Below, in pieces: positions 9,311-15,992 of a DNA stretch of 21,759 nt (its first letter is position 1; the number at the start of each line of letters is the position of its first letter). The notes under the pieces were generated by a model. It saw nothing but the letters and a program-made list of their open reading frames with translations, searched no databases and was not told the origin of the DNA. The DNA lies in assembly GCF_910578895.1 (NCBI RefSeq), contig NZ_CAJTSC010000051.1:1-21759 (forward strand). The letters run 5' to 3'. This stretch comes from an uncultured Bacteroides sp. (GTDB taxonomy: Bacteria; Bacteroidota; Bacteroidia; Bacteroidales; Bacteroidaceae). A program made the position numbers and the translations under genes.

Positions 9311-9470
9311 TGGCTAATTCAGTTTAGTGGAATTCTTCCTAATTATTTTTACTTCACTGGGAGCGATAATATCTTGTTTCATAAGATAAAATATATCACT
9401 ACCGATTACTTCAATCTTGGCTGCTCTCAGAACAATCCGAAATGGTCGCGTTCACACTGAATACGTTTCA
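9311..9470. other. Gap between chimeric gene and LtaS-like gene
   Basis: The stretch begins on the minus strand with ATGATGAAACGTATT overlapping the stop of the chimera. This opens a 15-codon ORF ending at about 9430 that may be the stub of a further gene lost when the region was rearranged. No operator repeat of the CCGTTTCAG type and no convincing promoter was seen. A weak inverted repeat (ATCTT/AAGAT) lies near 9371-9387. Confidence 0.35.
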
Positions 9471-10112
9471 TCATTTTCCTCTTCGCTTCATCTGCTGTTT
9501 CACGATGCGGCTGTCCCCCATTTCAAATGAATCCGATACGGTTTCTTCCGCATATTTCCTGCTTTTTCCACCAAACGTGTAAGTGATGCCTATGGTGATG
9601 TCCTGCATGGGTTCAATAAGGCGTGATATGTTCGTGAAATCCCTGGTGCTGGATACCGACTCCCAATACATTTTGCCACCATGACCTAAACCGCTCATGC
9701 CACTGATAGCCACATCCAGTTTGTCATTGAGGAAGGAGCGCGCGAGTGTTGCACTTATCATCATCATACCCGAATCGTAACCTTGGAGAGAGTACCGACG
9801 CGACATCCATTCCATATTACTACTCCACTTCAACTGCCAAGGCAGATTCTGTTGCCACCCCAGATTCAGGTTACCATGCCAACCATAGTTGCAGGCATCA
9901 ATCTCCCGGCTTCGCATGTCATTGTAGCCCACTTCTCCATTAAACATCAAGCGGATTGAATTTCTCAGTGTTTCACAAATGCTCCATGCCAATCCGAACA
10001 ACTCCTGATAGGTATAAGTCTGGTTGTCAAGAACCAGTGCCGGACGCATGGCATAATGATTCGAGGCTCGGACAATAGCAGCCAGCATATCTGCATCATT
10101 TATCTTCTTCAT
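9471..10112 (-). pseudogene. Chimera: AMP-binding enzyme N-terminus fused to OM beta-barrel C-terminus
   Basis: A 213-residue open frame that does not look like one natural protein. Residues 1-51 resemble the start of an adenylate-forming enzyme (amino-acid adenylation or acyl-CoA ligase type), with RPALVLDNQTYTYQELF being the usual A1/A2-proximal pattern. From about residue 52 (SIRLMFNGEVGYND) to the end it resembles the last barrel strands of a TonB-receptor-like outer-membrane protein (PF14905 type), including ARSFLNDKLDVAISGMSGL and the near-terminal strand ITIGITYTFGGK. A signal peptide, plug and adenylation core are all missing. The simplest reading is an internal deletion that joined the two genes in frame. 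Its start overlaps the preceding 105-aa gene by 17 bp, suggesting that the adenylating enzyme was the original partner. It is probably non-functional, though it could still be translated. Confidence 0.7.
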
Positions 10113-10413
10113 AATTTGTATTGTTTCTATTTATATTTTCTTGTTCTGTTTGCGGTTCATGCAACACTGCTTTTTCTTTTGTGGATACTGGTTTGGTACC
10201 AAGCATCCACAAAAAATGAGGAAAAGGCAATACCAATTTCACTGTGTTTCCGTTTTTTGTTGTTTCCATTTTTCTCTTCAGTATAATGTAACTATTCTCT
10301 TTTGAAAATCTGCCTTTGGGAGAATGCGTTGATGACACCAGAAGTTCCAACAGTTTTTCAGATGACTCTTGTTCTTCTTTTATAAGTCTCAAAGGAAATT
10401 GGTTCTCCATCAT
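10096..10413 (-). CDS. Hypothetical 105-aa protein
   Basis: I do not recognise this protein. It starts MMENQFPLRLIKEEQESS, has a charged helical N-terminal third, a middle with KNGNTVKLVLPFPHFLWML and a polar Asn/Glu-rich tail. There is no signal peptide and no clear membrane helix. Its end overlaps the chimeric adenylation/barrel gene by 17 bp, so it was probably translated together with the adenylating enzyme. It lies directly behind a promoter with the 21-bp repeat operator. Either ATG (10413 or 10410) could serve. It could be a small carrier, a precursor peptide or a regulator of the lost pathway; nothing in the sequence decides this. Confidence 0.6.
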   Translation of the reverse strand: MMENQFPLRLIKEEQESSEKLLELLVSSTHSPKGRFSKENSYIILKRKMETTKNGNTVKLVLPFPHFLWMLGTKPVSTKEKAVLHEPQTEQENINRNNTNYEEDK

Positions 10414-10464
10414 TGCTTTATTTCTCTATTGGATTGAAATATCTCATTAACTCAGCAGACTGTC

Positions 10465-10550
10465 CAAAATTACTTACTGGAACAAAAAAGAACCTGTCTG
10501 AAACGGCGAAAACAATTTCCGAAACGGAGTTTTTAAACATTGAAAATAAA
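10465..10550 (-). promoter_or_regulatory. Promoter and predicted LytTR operator of 105-aa gene (site A)
   Basis: The minus strand has direct repeats CCGTTTCAG (ending at 10500) and CCGTTTCGG (10521), exactly 21 bp apart, plus a weaker TATTTTCAA one period further at 10542. A -7 box TAATTTTG lies at 10472-10465, 28 bp from the first repeat. That is about one helical turn closer than at the other four sites, so either the spacing differs or the real -7 box is another, weaker one. The two strong half-sites match those at 12208 and 16043 almost base for base. Confidence 0.6.
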
Positions 10551-10724
10551 TTAATATAAACGCTTATCTTATAAACAAAAGCAATATCGTTACCTTGTGA
10601 AGAATGTACTTCTAATACTCACTTTGATTAAAGAAACCGTACAAAATGGTCAAAAACAGGTTCTTCCAGAATATAGCCTTTAATCATATACCATAAATAA
10701 GGAACCGTCTTAAACTGTGCGATG
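10551..10724. other. AT-rich intergenic stretch
   Basis: Between the site A operator and the end of the frameshifted beta-barrel gene I see no open frame with coding character, no clear terminator and no repeat. It would be the 3' untranslated region of the barrel gene and the far upstream region of the 105-aa gene. Confidence 0.4.
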
Positions 10725-11293
10725 CTATTTGAAAGTATAGCCAAAACTCAGATAAGGATACAATAACGGGGTTTTATGTAATCCGTATTTATCTCTAAAA
10801 TTGAATGAAGGACTGACACCGGCACGGAACATAAAACCATTTTCCCGTTGATACCAGTATCCAATATTAAAAAAGACATAGTATCTGAAAGTATTCCGCG
10901 ATTCAACTATCTGAGTAACTGGTTCGATAATGCTGACATTTCCCTCGCTGTTTACCCAATAGGTTTCCTTTATGGAATACAGCCCCATATTGATGCCTGT
11001 TCCGGCTTCAAACTTGCTGCGCCGTTTACCCAAAATGCAATTAAACTCCAATGGCACGGAAAAACCATGCCCTTCATAGGAATTGTAGTTCGTCCCATAA
11101 AAGTAGGATATTCCGGCACGATAGCCGAAAACTGAACCGGGCTTTATTCTTAAACGCCAATCATATTTGAGGCGCCCAATAGTTCCAAATAAATGCTCTT
11201 GTACGTTTTATCCTTGTGCGAACTTTCTATCTCTTGCCCAAAAGCAGAAAAAGCGAGAAAGCATATTAATACGCTCATTACAATATTTTTCAT
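10725..11293 (-). pseudogene. Frameshifted small outer-membrane beta-barrel protein
   Basis: Two reading frames together make one protein of about 190 residues. The first (ATG 11293 to stop 11150) gives a Sec signal peptide (ICFLAFSAFGQ) and YKSIYLELLGASNMIGV. The second, ending at 10725, continues with YDWRLRIKPGSVFGYRAGIS, SKFEAGTGINMGLY and the C-terminal strand YPYLSFGYTFK, a proper beta-signal ending. Both frames make sense over the same bases at the junction, which fits collapse of a short direct repeat (see findings). The intact form resembles small barrel proteins common in Bacteroidales, of unknown function. The 33-aa lipoprotein gene lies 27 bp upstream, so they are probably co-transcribed. 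Confidence 0.75.
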
Positions 11294-11319
11294 TGAAAAT
11301 TTATCCGTATCACTGGATC

Positions 11320-11421
11320 TTATCCACAGCAGCATGAACGGCAACTTGTCATGCAAACAGCTAATAATATGACTATTGCCAATACGACAAGGATAGATAA
11401 TTTACTTTTTCGATATCCCAT
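11320..11421 (-). CDS. 33-aa lipoprotein with Cys-rich tail
   Basis: A short open frame read by hand: a basic start MGYRKSKLS, a hydrophobic stretch ILVVLAIVILLAVC and a lipobox-like MTSC followed by RSCCCG and stop. This has the layout of a mini-lipoprotein that is little more than a lipid anchor. It lies just upstream of the frameshifted barrel gene, as a 50-aa lipoprotein lies next to the barrel gene at 12484-13311. It is too short for statistical support; the basic/hydrophobic/lipobox architecture is the evidence. Confidence 0.5.
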   Translation of the reverse strand: MGYRKSKLSILVVLAIVILLAVCMTSCRSCCCG

Positions 11422-11460
11422 TACTCAATTTATTTTTGTTGACATACAATAATCCATAAC

Positions 11461-11513
11461 AATCCTTTTGGAAGAGAAAAAAGATATGCGTTTCTTCTAC
11501 TCCCAAAAGGATT
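11461..11513 (-). terminator. Hairpin downstream of Ig-like lipoprotein gene
   Basis: Perfect 11-bp inverted repeat AATCCTTTTGG (11461-11471) and CCAAAAGGATT (11503-11513), with further pairing inside (GAAGAGAAA with TTTCTTC). It begins 10 bp beyond the stop codon of the 190-aa lipoprotein gene on the minus strand. There is no long T-tract after it, so it may be a weak terminator or a 3'-end stabiliser. Confidence 0.55.
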
Positions 11514-11523
11514 CTCTGATACT

Positions 11524-12096
11524 TTATTTTACTGTAATTGAAATAGTTCCAGTTTTCTTGTTCTTGTCAGTAACAGTCACTGATGTGCTACCAGCCTTGA
11601 CACCTTTGATAATAATCTTTCCATCCTTGACTGTGGCTGTGGCAATTTTCGTGTCCTTGGCGGTTGCTGTATAAGGAGCGGAACCATCTTTTACAGTGAC
11701 AGCCTCTTCCTTCCCAACAGTTACGGATACAGACTTTTTATCAAAATCAAGTCCGGATGCCGCAGCCTTGACCACCACAGGAATCTTTCCTGTAAGCTTC
11801 TTTGAGTCGGAGATGAGCATGGTTGCTGTACCGTCTTTAAGACCGGTGATTGTAATGGTGTTCTTGTCTGCTTTAGCCGTCGCAATCTTGGTATTGCTTG
11901 AGGTTACAGTAAATGGAGCAGTACCGCCACTTACAGTAACCGTTGCAGTTTTGCCGGGAGCCACCTCTACTTTAGAGGGGGTACACTTAAGATCTGGAAC
12001 TTTGGGGTCATCATTCTTATCGCAAGAACCCATGGCTACTGCTAGAACACAGGCGAAAAACGCCATAGTGAATTTAAGAAACTTTACTTTTTTCAT
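11524..12096 (-). CDS. Surface lipoprotein with two Ig-like (BIG2-type) domains
   Basis: A 190-residue lipoprotein. The signal ends in lipobox MGSC (Cys25), and the next residues DKNDD resemble the acidic lipoprotein export signal that sends Bacteroidetes lipoproteins to the cell surface. Two tandem repeats of about 75 residues follow. Each has the BIG2-like pattern of valine-rich strands, a GGTAPFTVTSSNTKIATA or DGSAPYTATAKDTKIATA core and a closing GxxxGTATMLISD or GVKAGSTSVTVTD strand. It is Lys/Thr-rich with no catalytic motif, so a structural, adhesive or stalk-forming role is most likely. It has its own promoter with the 21-bp repeat operator and a hairpin after its stop, so it appears to be monocistronic. 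Confidence 0.85.
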   Translation of the reverse strand: MKKVKFLKFTMAFFACVLAVAMGSCDKNDDPKVPDLKCTPSKVEVAPGKTATVTVSGGTAPFTVTSSNTKIATAKADKNTITITGLKDGTATMLISDSKKLTGKIPVVVKAAASGLDFDKKSVSVTVGKEEAVTVKDGSAPYTATAKDTKIATATVKDGKIIIKGVKAGSTSVTVTDKNKKTGTISITVK

Positions 12097-12163
12097 TGTT
12101 GTTCTTTTTTTTTAATTAAAAACTTTATTGTTTTGTTGAACGCTCTTTTATGCAATTGCAGAA

Positions 12164-12258
12164 CAAAAGTAGCACTTCAGTGTAAACTCTTTAATTACAT
12201 TTTATCTGAAACGGCGAAAACGGCTTCTGAAACGACATTTTTATTATTTGAAAAGAAA
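12164..12258 (-). promoter_or_regulatory. Promoter and predicted LytTR operator of Ig-like lipoprotein (site B)
   Basis: On the minus strand a -7 box TACTTTTG (12171-12164) is preceded by direct repeats CCGTTTCAG (ending at 12208) and TCGTTTCAG (12229), 21 bp apart. A weaker TCTTTTCAA sits one period further at 12250. The nearest repeat is 37 bp from the -7 box. The segment from 12205 to 12240 is close to an exact copy of the corresponding part of site A, although the downstream genes are unrelated. Confidence 0.65.
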
Positions 12259-12326
12259 TCACTTTCTTACAGGTTTTGCAAACTTGTTTTAGACTAATCC
12301 GATATTCACAGATACTCATATGAATT

Positions 12327-12479
12327 TTATCTTATAGGCTGTTTAATAGTTACCGTCACCTGTTCTGCCTTATTGGACGGATTATAAAGCAGACTTCCGC
12401 ATGAACTCATGCACATCATGCAGCCGTACAGCAGAATCCATATTGCAACAATCATTATTTTGCTTTTTTTCTGTTTCAT
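12327..12479 (-). CDS. 50-aa lipoprotein
   Basis: An open frame of 50 codons read by hand: basic start MKQKKSKIM, hydrophobic stretch IVAIWILLYGCMMC, lipobox MSSC, then GSLLYNPSNKAEQ and a short VTVTIK strand. The start lies 4 bp after the stop of the beta-barrel gene at 12484-13311, so it is the last gene of that operon. Short lipoproteins after barrel genes may help barrel assembly or anchoring; this is a guess. The architecture matches the 33-aa lipoprotein at 11320-11421 (KSK near the start, MTSC/MSSC lipobox). Confidence 0.6.
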   Translation of the reverse strand: MKQKKSKIMIVAIWILLYGCMMCMSSCGSLLYNPSNKAEQVTVTIKQPIR

Positions 12480-12483
12480 ATTA

Positions 12484-13311
12484 TCAATGATTAAAGAATA
12501 GTCCTTTCACGATTTGCTGGAACATTCCACCAAAATCCGCATTTATTTCACGCCCGTTATGCTTATACAACGGACGTATTATCGGTACAGTCGATTGCTG
12601 GTGAAACCCATTGCCGCCATAACTTCTCATGCCCACATCCATTGCCCATCGTTCTGCCAAATCAAAAGAAAGGTAACCGCCATAATGGTAGCCGTCCAGT
12701 CTCCTCATCGATTGCACACCCAGCAAATAGGTGCGATGATATGTACCAAAGAGATGGAGCGATGTTTGGGGAAGGAATTGATAGGAAACATCGGTGCCGA
12801 TTCCGAATGTGTTGCTGCCCGAACGGGGAATGCTCAGTTTGTGCGCATAGAGGCACAGCCCCAATTTCCATTTCTCGTTTGGAGAATACACCGTTTTTAC
12901 TTCAACATAGTTTGACACACCGACTCCTATGATGTTTTCCTGTCTGCCACGTCCCCAAATATCTATCTTGTCAAACCGATGAATAATCCCACCGACATTG
13001 TATTCGCCTTTATGCAAAGACGAACGGTCAACGGGAAAGTTCTGTGTATAATCAGGACGAAAGTTCAAAAGCGTTTCAGGCATTTTGGGAATGAAATCAA
13101 AATGTGGAGACAGAAACGACTTCCCATATTCATAAATCGACAGTTTAGTAGTGTCTATGTTCGTCACGGTCAGTTTTGCACGGCCGAAGAACAGCATAGA
13201 ATTTTCCTGCCCGTATAATCGGGAGCAAACGGACAACAGTATCATGATGACAAAAACCACACTATATGCTGTCAGATTAATGCCGCAGATTTTCAATTTT
13301 TGTTTCCACAT
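12484..13311 (-). CDS. Hypothetical outer-membrane protein, probable beta barrel
   Basis: A 275-residue protein with an N-terminal signal/anchor (SVVFVIMILLSVCSRLYGQ), then a region without recognised domain and alternating aromatic/polar strands from about residue 115 onward. Examples are NYVEVKTVYS, WKLGLCLYAHKLS, SLHLFGTYHRTYL and YGGYLSFDLAERWAMDVGMR, as in outer-membrane barrels. It does not end in a classic aromatic beta-signal but in KGLFFNH. No specific family is recognised. It starts 30 bp after the PorT-like barrel gene and is followed after 4 bp by the 50-aa lipoprotein, so it belongs to the six-gene minus-strand operon. Confidence 0.7.
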   Translation of the reverse strand: MWKQKLKICGINLTAYSVVFVIMILLSVCSRLYGQENSMLFFGRAKLTVTNIDTTKLSIYEYGKSFLSPHFDFIPKMPETLLNFRPDYTQNFPVDRSSLHKGEYNVGGIIHRFDKIDIWGRGRQENIIGVGVSNYVEVKTVYSPNEKWKLGLCLYAHKLSIPRSGSNTFGIGTDVSYQFLPQTSLHLFGTYHRTYLLGVQSMRRLDGYHYGGYLSFDLAERWAMDVGMRSYGGNGFHQQSTVPIIRPLYKHNGREINADFGGMFQQIVKGLFFNH

Positions 13312-13341
13312 AATGATTATAGTCTAAGTTTGTATTCTTTC

Positions 13342-14016
13342 TCAGAACATATAAGCGCAGGATGCCACAAATGTCCTGTTCTTGCTGTCCACACCCATCT
13401 TGTTTATATTCTTCATGCCCCAATCATACCCGATGGAAAGCTGGACGCGGCGGGCAATCTCCGTTCCGGCACGGAATCCCAATCCCCAATCGAAGCGGTT
13501 GAGCATTTTGTCGCTGAATACGTTGCCTGCCGTCTCCTTTGTCGTGGCTGTTCCCTTGTCGGGAGTAATGGTTTCCTTTGCTTTGCCAAACAGACCGATG
13601 TTAAAATAGGGTCCGGCATTGACGAACAAGCTGACGTTCTGTCCGACGCAAAACTTGTAGCCGATGTGGACGGGAATATTCAGATAGTAAGGAGTACACT
13701 TATTGTCCGAAGTATAGCCCAACGACGGCTTATCCGGTTTTTCTCCGGTAGCGGGGTTATAGTTGCTGTTGTAGTAGTACCCCGGACTCTTCCATCCATG
13801 CGAAGAGAGCATCAGCCCGAAATCCATATACAGGCCTTTTGCCACCTGCGGAAGTCCAAACTCCCCCTTGACACCGACATGGAAACCGGATTGCGATTTG
13901 TAACCACTCGGAGAACTGAGGTTGTAACCTCCCGTCACTCCCATTCTGAAATCTTGCGCTTTCGTCGCCATGCAGAATGGCAGGGCGATAAGCAATGTCA
14001 ATAGAATCTTTTTCAT
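13342..14016 (-). CDS. Outer-membrane beta-barrel protein (PorT/OMP_b-brl_2 type)
   Basis: A 224-residue protein with a clear Sec signal (LLTLLIALPFCMATKAQ) and the standard small-barrel pattern: FRMGVTGGYNLSS, GFHVGVKGEFGL, GLYMDFGLMLSSHGWK, YYLNIPVHIGYKF, VSLFVNAGPYFNIGLFGKAK, RFDWGLGFRAGTEI and a terminal strand TFVASCAYMF with aromatic last residue. PYYLNIP followed by an NAGPYF strand is typical of Bacteroidetes PF13568 porin-family proteins. The role is unknown, with no enzyme motif. It is in the middle of the surface operon, 36 bp after the 159-aa lipoprotein gene. Confidence 0.88.
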   Translation of the reverse strand: MKKILLTLLIALPFCMATKAQDFRMGVTGGYNLSSPSGYKSQSGFHVGVKGEFGLPQVAKGLYMDFGLMLSSHGWKSPGYYYNSNYNPATGEKPDKPSLGYTSDNKCTPYYLNIPVHIGYKFCVGQNVSLFVNAGPYFNIGLFGKAKETITPDKGTATTKETAGNVFSDKMLNRFDWGLGFRAGTEIARRVQLSIGYDWGMKNINKMGVDSKNRTFVASCAYMF

Positions 14017-14052
14017 ACTGAAATTAATTGTTAAATGAATAAATCTGTTTTA

Positions 14053-14532
14053 CTATTTGGGGTTGCTCTGAGAAACTCCCCGTTTTTCTTTTTCTTCTTT
14101 AGGCTTGAACGTGTATTCCTGATAAATTCGTTCCTGACCGGAAACGCTTACTGGGTCTTCATACGTCAGGTATATGCACAATTTATTGGCATCAATCTTG
14201 TCTATCAGCCAATAACGAGGATAGTCCATGTAGATGACGTTGAATTGCGGAGTGGTGAAAGCCCAAGAGAAGTAGGTCGTGGTATCTCTTATCCCTCCAT
14301 CCGTATAAGTCGTGATTGTTCTCCACGACCCTTTCCCATTGTCGCCAAAGCGCCATATCTCGTGTACGTCATAGCCGTAGTACGTCGAGCGGTAATCCCT
14401 TTCCCACTTCTTGTTGGTCAACTGTTCTATTCTCTTTTTCTGACCGGCATCATAATAGCCCGACTTCTTGATACATCCAGATAATACCACAGTTGTCGAT
14501 AGTATTAGGATAAGATAGACGATTGCTCTCAT
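14053..14532 (-). CDS. Hypothetical 159-aa lipoprotein
   Basis: A lipoprotein with signal YLILILSTTVVLSGC (Cys20). The mature part has several beta-rich stretches with many Tyr/Trp (WERDYRSTYYGYDVHEIWRF, GKGSWRTITTYTDGG, NVIYMDYPRYWLIDKI), suggesting a small lipocalin-like or other all-beta fold. It ends in a charged tail KPKEEKEKRG. I do not recognise a named family. The gene follows the 266-aa lipoprotein gene by about 35 bp and precedes the PorT-like barrel, so the two may form an outer-membrane complex (inference from order). Confidence 0.75.
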   Translation of the reverse strand: MRAIVYLILILSTTVVLSGCIKKSGYYDAGQKKRIEQLTNKKWERDYRSTYYGYDVHEIWRFGDNGKGSWRTITTYTDGGIRDTTTYFSWAFTTPQFNVIYMDYPRYWLIDKIDANKLCIYLTYEDPVSVSGQERIYQEYTFKPKEEKEKRGVSQSNPK

Positions 14533-14567
14533 ATTGTTTCCAGCCCTTTATAGGTTTCTACTATTCG

Positions 14568-15368
14568 TTAATCGATAAAATCAATCCTAATCAAGCAAGC
14601 ACCTGTTGCCGTAGGATTATAAAGGTATCCCTTAAATTTCCAATAAGTATTAGGATTGCTGCCCGATGCTTTCCATGTAAAATTCCATGTCTCCATAGAA
14701 CCACTTCCAGACATTACTATCGCTCGGTCATTGTCACCGTTACCGGAAGGATAGCCTCCGCTTTCCGGGGTCTTCTTGGCATCTGTTTTACAGCCAATCT
14801 CAAAATAATAGTACTTATACCCAAACATATTGATATCAATCTTGGATTTGATTTGAGTGCCGGCATAGAAATTGGCTTCATTCACTGTGTCTGCCTGTAA
14901 TTGCAGAGAGGCTCGAGTGTCTCTGGTTACGACAGTACCCACTTCTTCCGGCGAAGTTTTCTCTATCGTGACTGCCGCATCATGGTTTATCGTCCGAATC
15001 CACGTCTCGCCACCATAAGTACTGTAAACAATCTGGCTGACATCCTCACGCTTGGCTGCTACAGCCAGCTTGGAGTTTAATGCTTTCAGTTCGTCTTCAA
15101 ACCTGGTTCGGTTGGCTGGAGATACCTTTTGAAGCTCCTGATAATCGGAGTCATAGATATAGGCCAATGGGGAGTTCTTTTTGTTCACGTTGATGTAATA
15201 CTCTCCCAACGATTTATTCACATCAACAAACTTTGAAAGTACCTCGGCGTCAGTCTGGTAGTCACGCATCGCAGGCATTTCGTCACTCACAACAGTAGCA
15301 TCCGAACATGATGCTACGCATAGTCCTGTTGACAATAGAACGGCTAATGATAAAAATAAATTCTTCAT
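14568..15368 (-). CDS. Hypothetical 266-aa lipoprotein
   Basis: A lipoprotein with signal LFLSLAVLLSTGLCVASC (Cys20) followed by SDATVVSDE, whose acidic residues may act as a surface-export signal. The first half is helical and charged (about 35-110), the second half beta-rich with aromatic strands (MFGYKYYYFEIGCKTD, MSGSGSMETWNFTWKASG). It ends LIRIDFID. No enzyme motif or known domain is seen. The ATG at 15368 follows the frameshifted leader gene by 21 bp. Being first among the intact operon genes, it is likely the most abundant product. Confidence 0.75.
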   Translation of the reverse strand: MKNLFLSLAVLLSTGLCVASCSDATVVSDEMPAMRDYQTDAEVLSKFVDVNKSLGEYYINVNKKNSPLAYIYDSDYQELQKVSPANRTRFEDELKALNSKLAVAAKREDVSQIVYSTYGGETWIRTINHDAAVTIEKTSPEEVGTVVTRDTRASLQLQADTVNEANFYAGTQIKSKIDINMFGYKYYYFEIGCKTDAKKTPESGGYPSGNGDNDRAIVMSGSGSMETWNFTWKASGSNPNTYWKFKGYLYNPTATGACLIRIDFID

Positions 15369-15389
15369 ACTAAAATTACTATTCTCAAG

Positions 15390-15819
15390 TTACTTCTCAT
15401 TCCTTATGGTCTCATTATGAACCAATATGTACATACAATACAGTTGTCCGAATATCCGCTTAGATAAACGCAACTCTTCTTCGTCCTCAACATTTAATCT
15501 GTGGAAACCTTGGCTATCTTTTATTAAATGTTTCATAAAGCGTTGTTTCGCAATTTCCCATTTAAGGAACAGACCATCATCCAAAGAAGGAGGTAAACCC
15601 AGTTTCTCTTCAATATCAAAAAAATCAATATCAATATAAATGTTATTATTCTTTCTGATACGTTCTTGGAAACTGTGATTAGTCATGGCTATAGCTTTCC
15701 TCTCATCCTCTGCTATATGCAGATAATGAAGTGCATACAGGCACAATAGCCGATAGTATTTCCGATAAATACTATCAGCTATCTATTTTTTCAAATTTGG
15801 TTGATTCAGACTTTATCAT
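15390..15819 (-). pseudogene. Hypothetical small protein, frameshifted near its start
   Basis: From ATG 15819, just behind the -7 box at 15849-15856, the frame reads MIKSESTKFEKIDS and stops at 15775. The +1 frame is open from 15782 to 15390 and has no ATG until an internal Met; the best start would be TTG 15746. Removing one base at the GATAGCTGATAG repeat would join them into a protein of about 142 residues with no signal peptide. Its start IYRKYYRLLCLYALHYL resembles the first helix of ECF sigma region 2, but the expected following sigma motifs are absent, so I give no family. It heads the surface operon. It is either a broken gene or one started internally at TTG. Confidence 0.55.
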
Positions 15820-15848
15820 ATCATAGTGGCATTTACCTTACAAGGATG

Positions 15849-15924
15849 CAAAATTATCCGTGTAGTATCAGTCATAATAGTAAAATTCGACTGAAACGGA
15901 TAAATTGATATCTGAACCGCCCAA
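15849..15924 (-). promoter_or_regulatory. Promoter and predicted LytTR operator of surface operon (site D)
   Basis: On the minus strand a perfect -7 box TAATTTTG lies at 15856-15849, and upstream are CCGTTTCAG (ending at 15893) and GCGGTTCAG (15914), 21 bp apart. The nearest repeat is 37 bp from the -7 box. A transcript starting near 15842 would have a leader of about 23 nt before ATG 15819. No third repeat is seen here. Confidence 0.65.
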
Positions 15925-15934
15925 ATGGGCGGTT
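15915..15934. other. Perfect 8-bp hairpin between divergent promoters
   Basis: AACCGCCC (15915-15922), loop AAAT, GGGCGGTT (15927-15934). It overlaps the distal repeat of operator D and lies between the two divergent promoters. It follows no gene end, so it is less likely a terminator than an operator element or an insulator. The pairing is seen in the sequence; the function is unknown. Confidence 0.5.
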
Positions 15935-15992
15935 TATTACACAAAAAACTAATTTCCGAATTGGCATTTCGGCAAACGTAAAGTGTAACACT

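Noticed and set aside
13300..14004. Plus-strand open frame of 234 codons
   Set aside because: It mirrors the PorT-like barrel gene, which has a signal peptide and beta-signal; the plus frame has neither family features nor a promoter.
15746..15819. ECF sigma factor call for the first operon gene
   Set aside because: Only one helix resembles sigma region 2; the following -10-binding motif and region 4 are missing.
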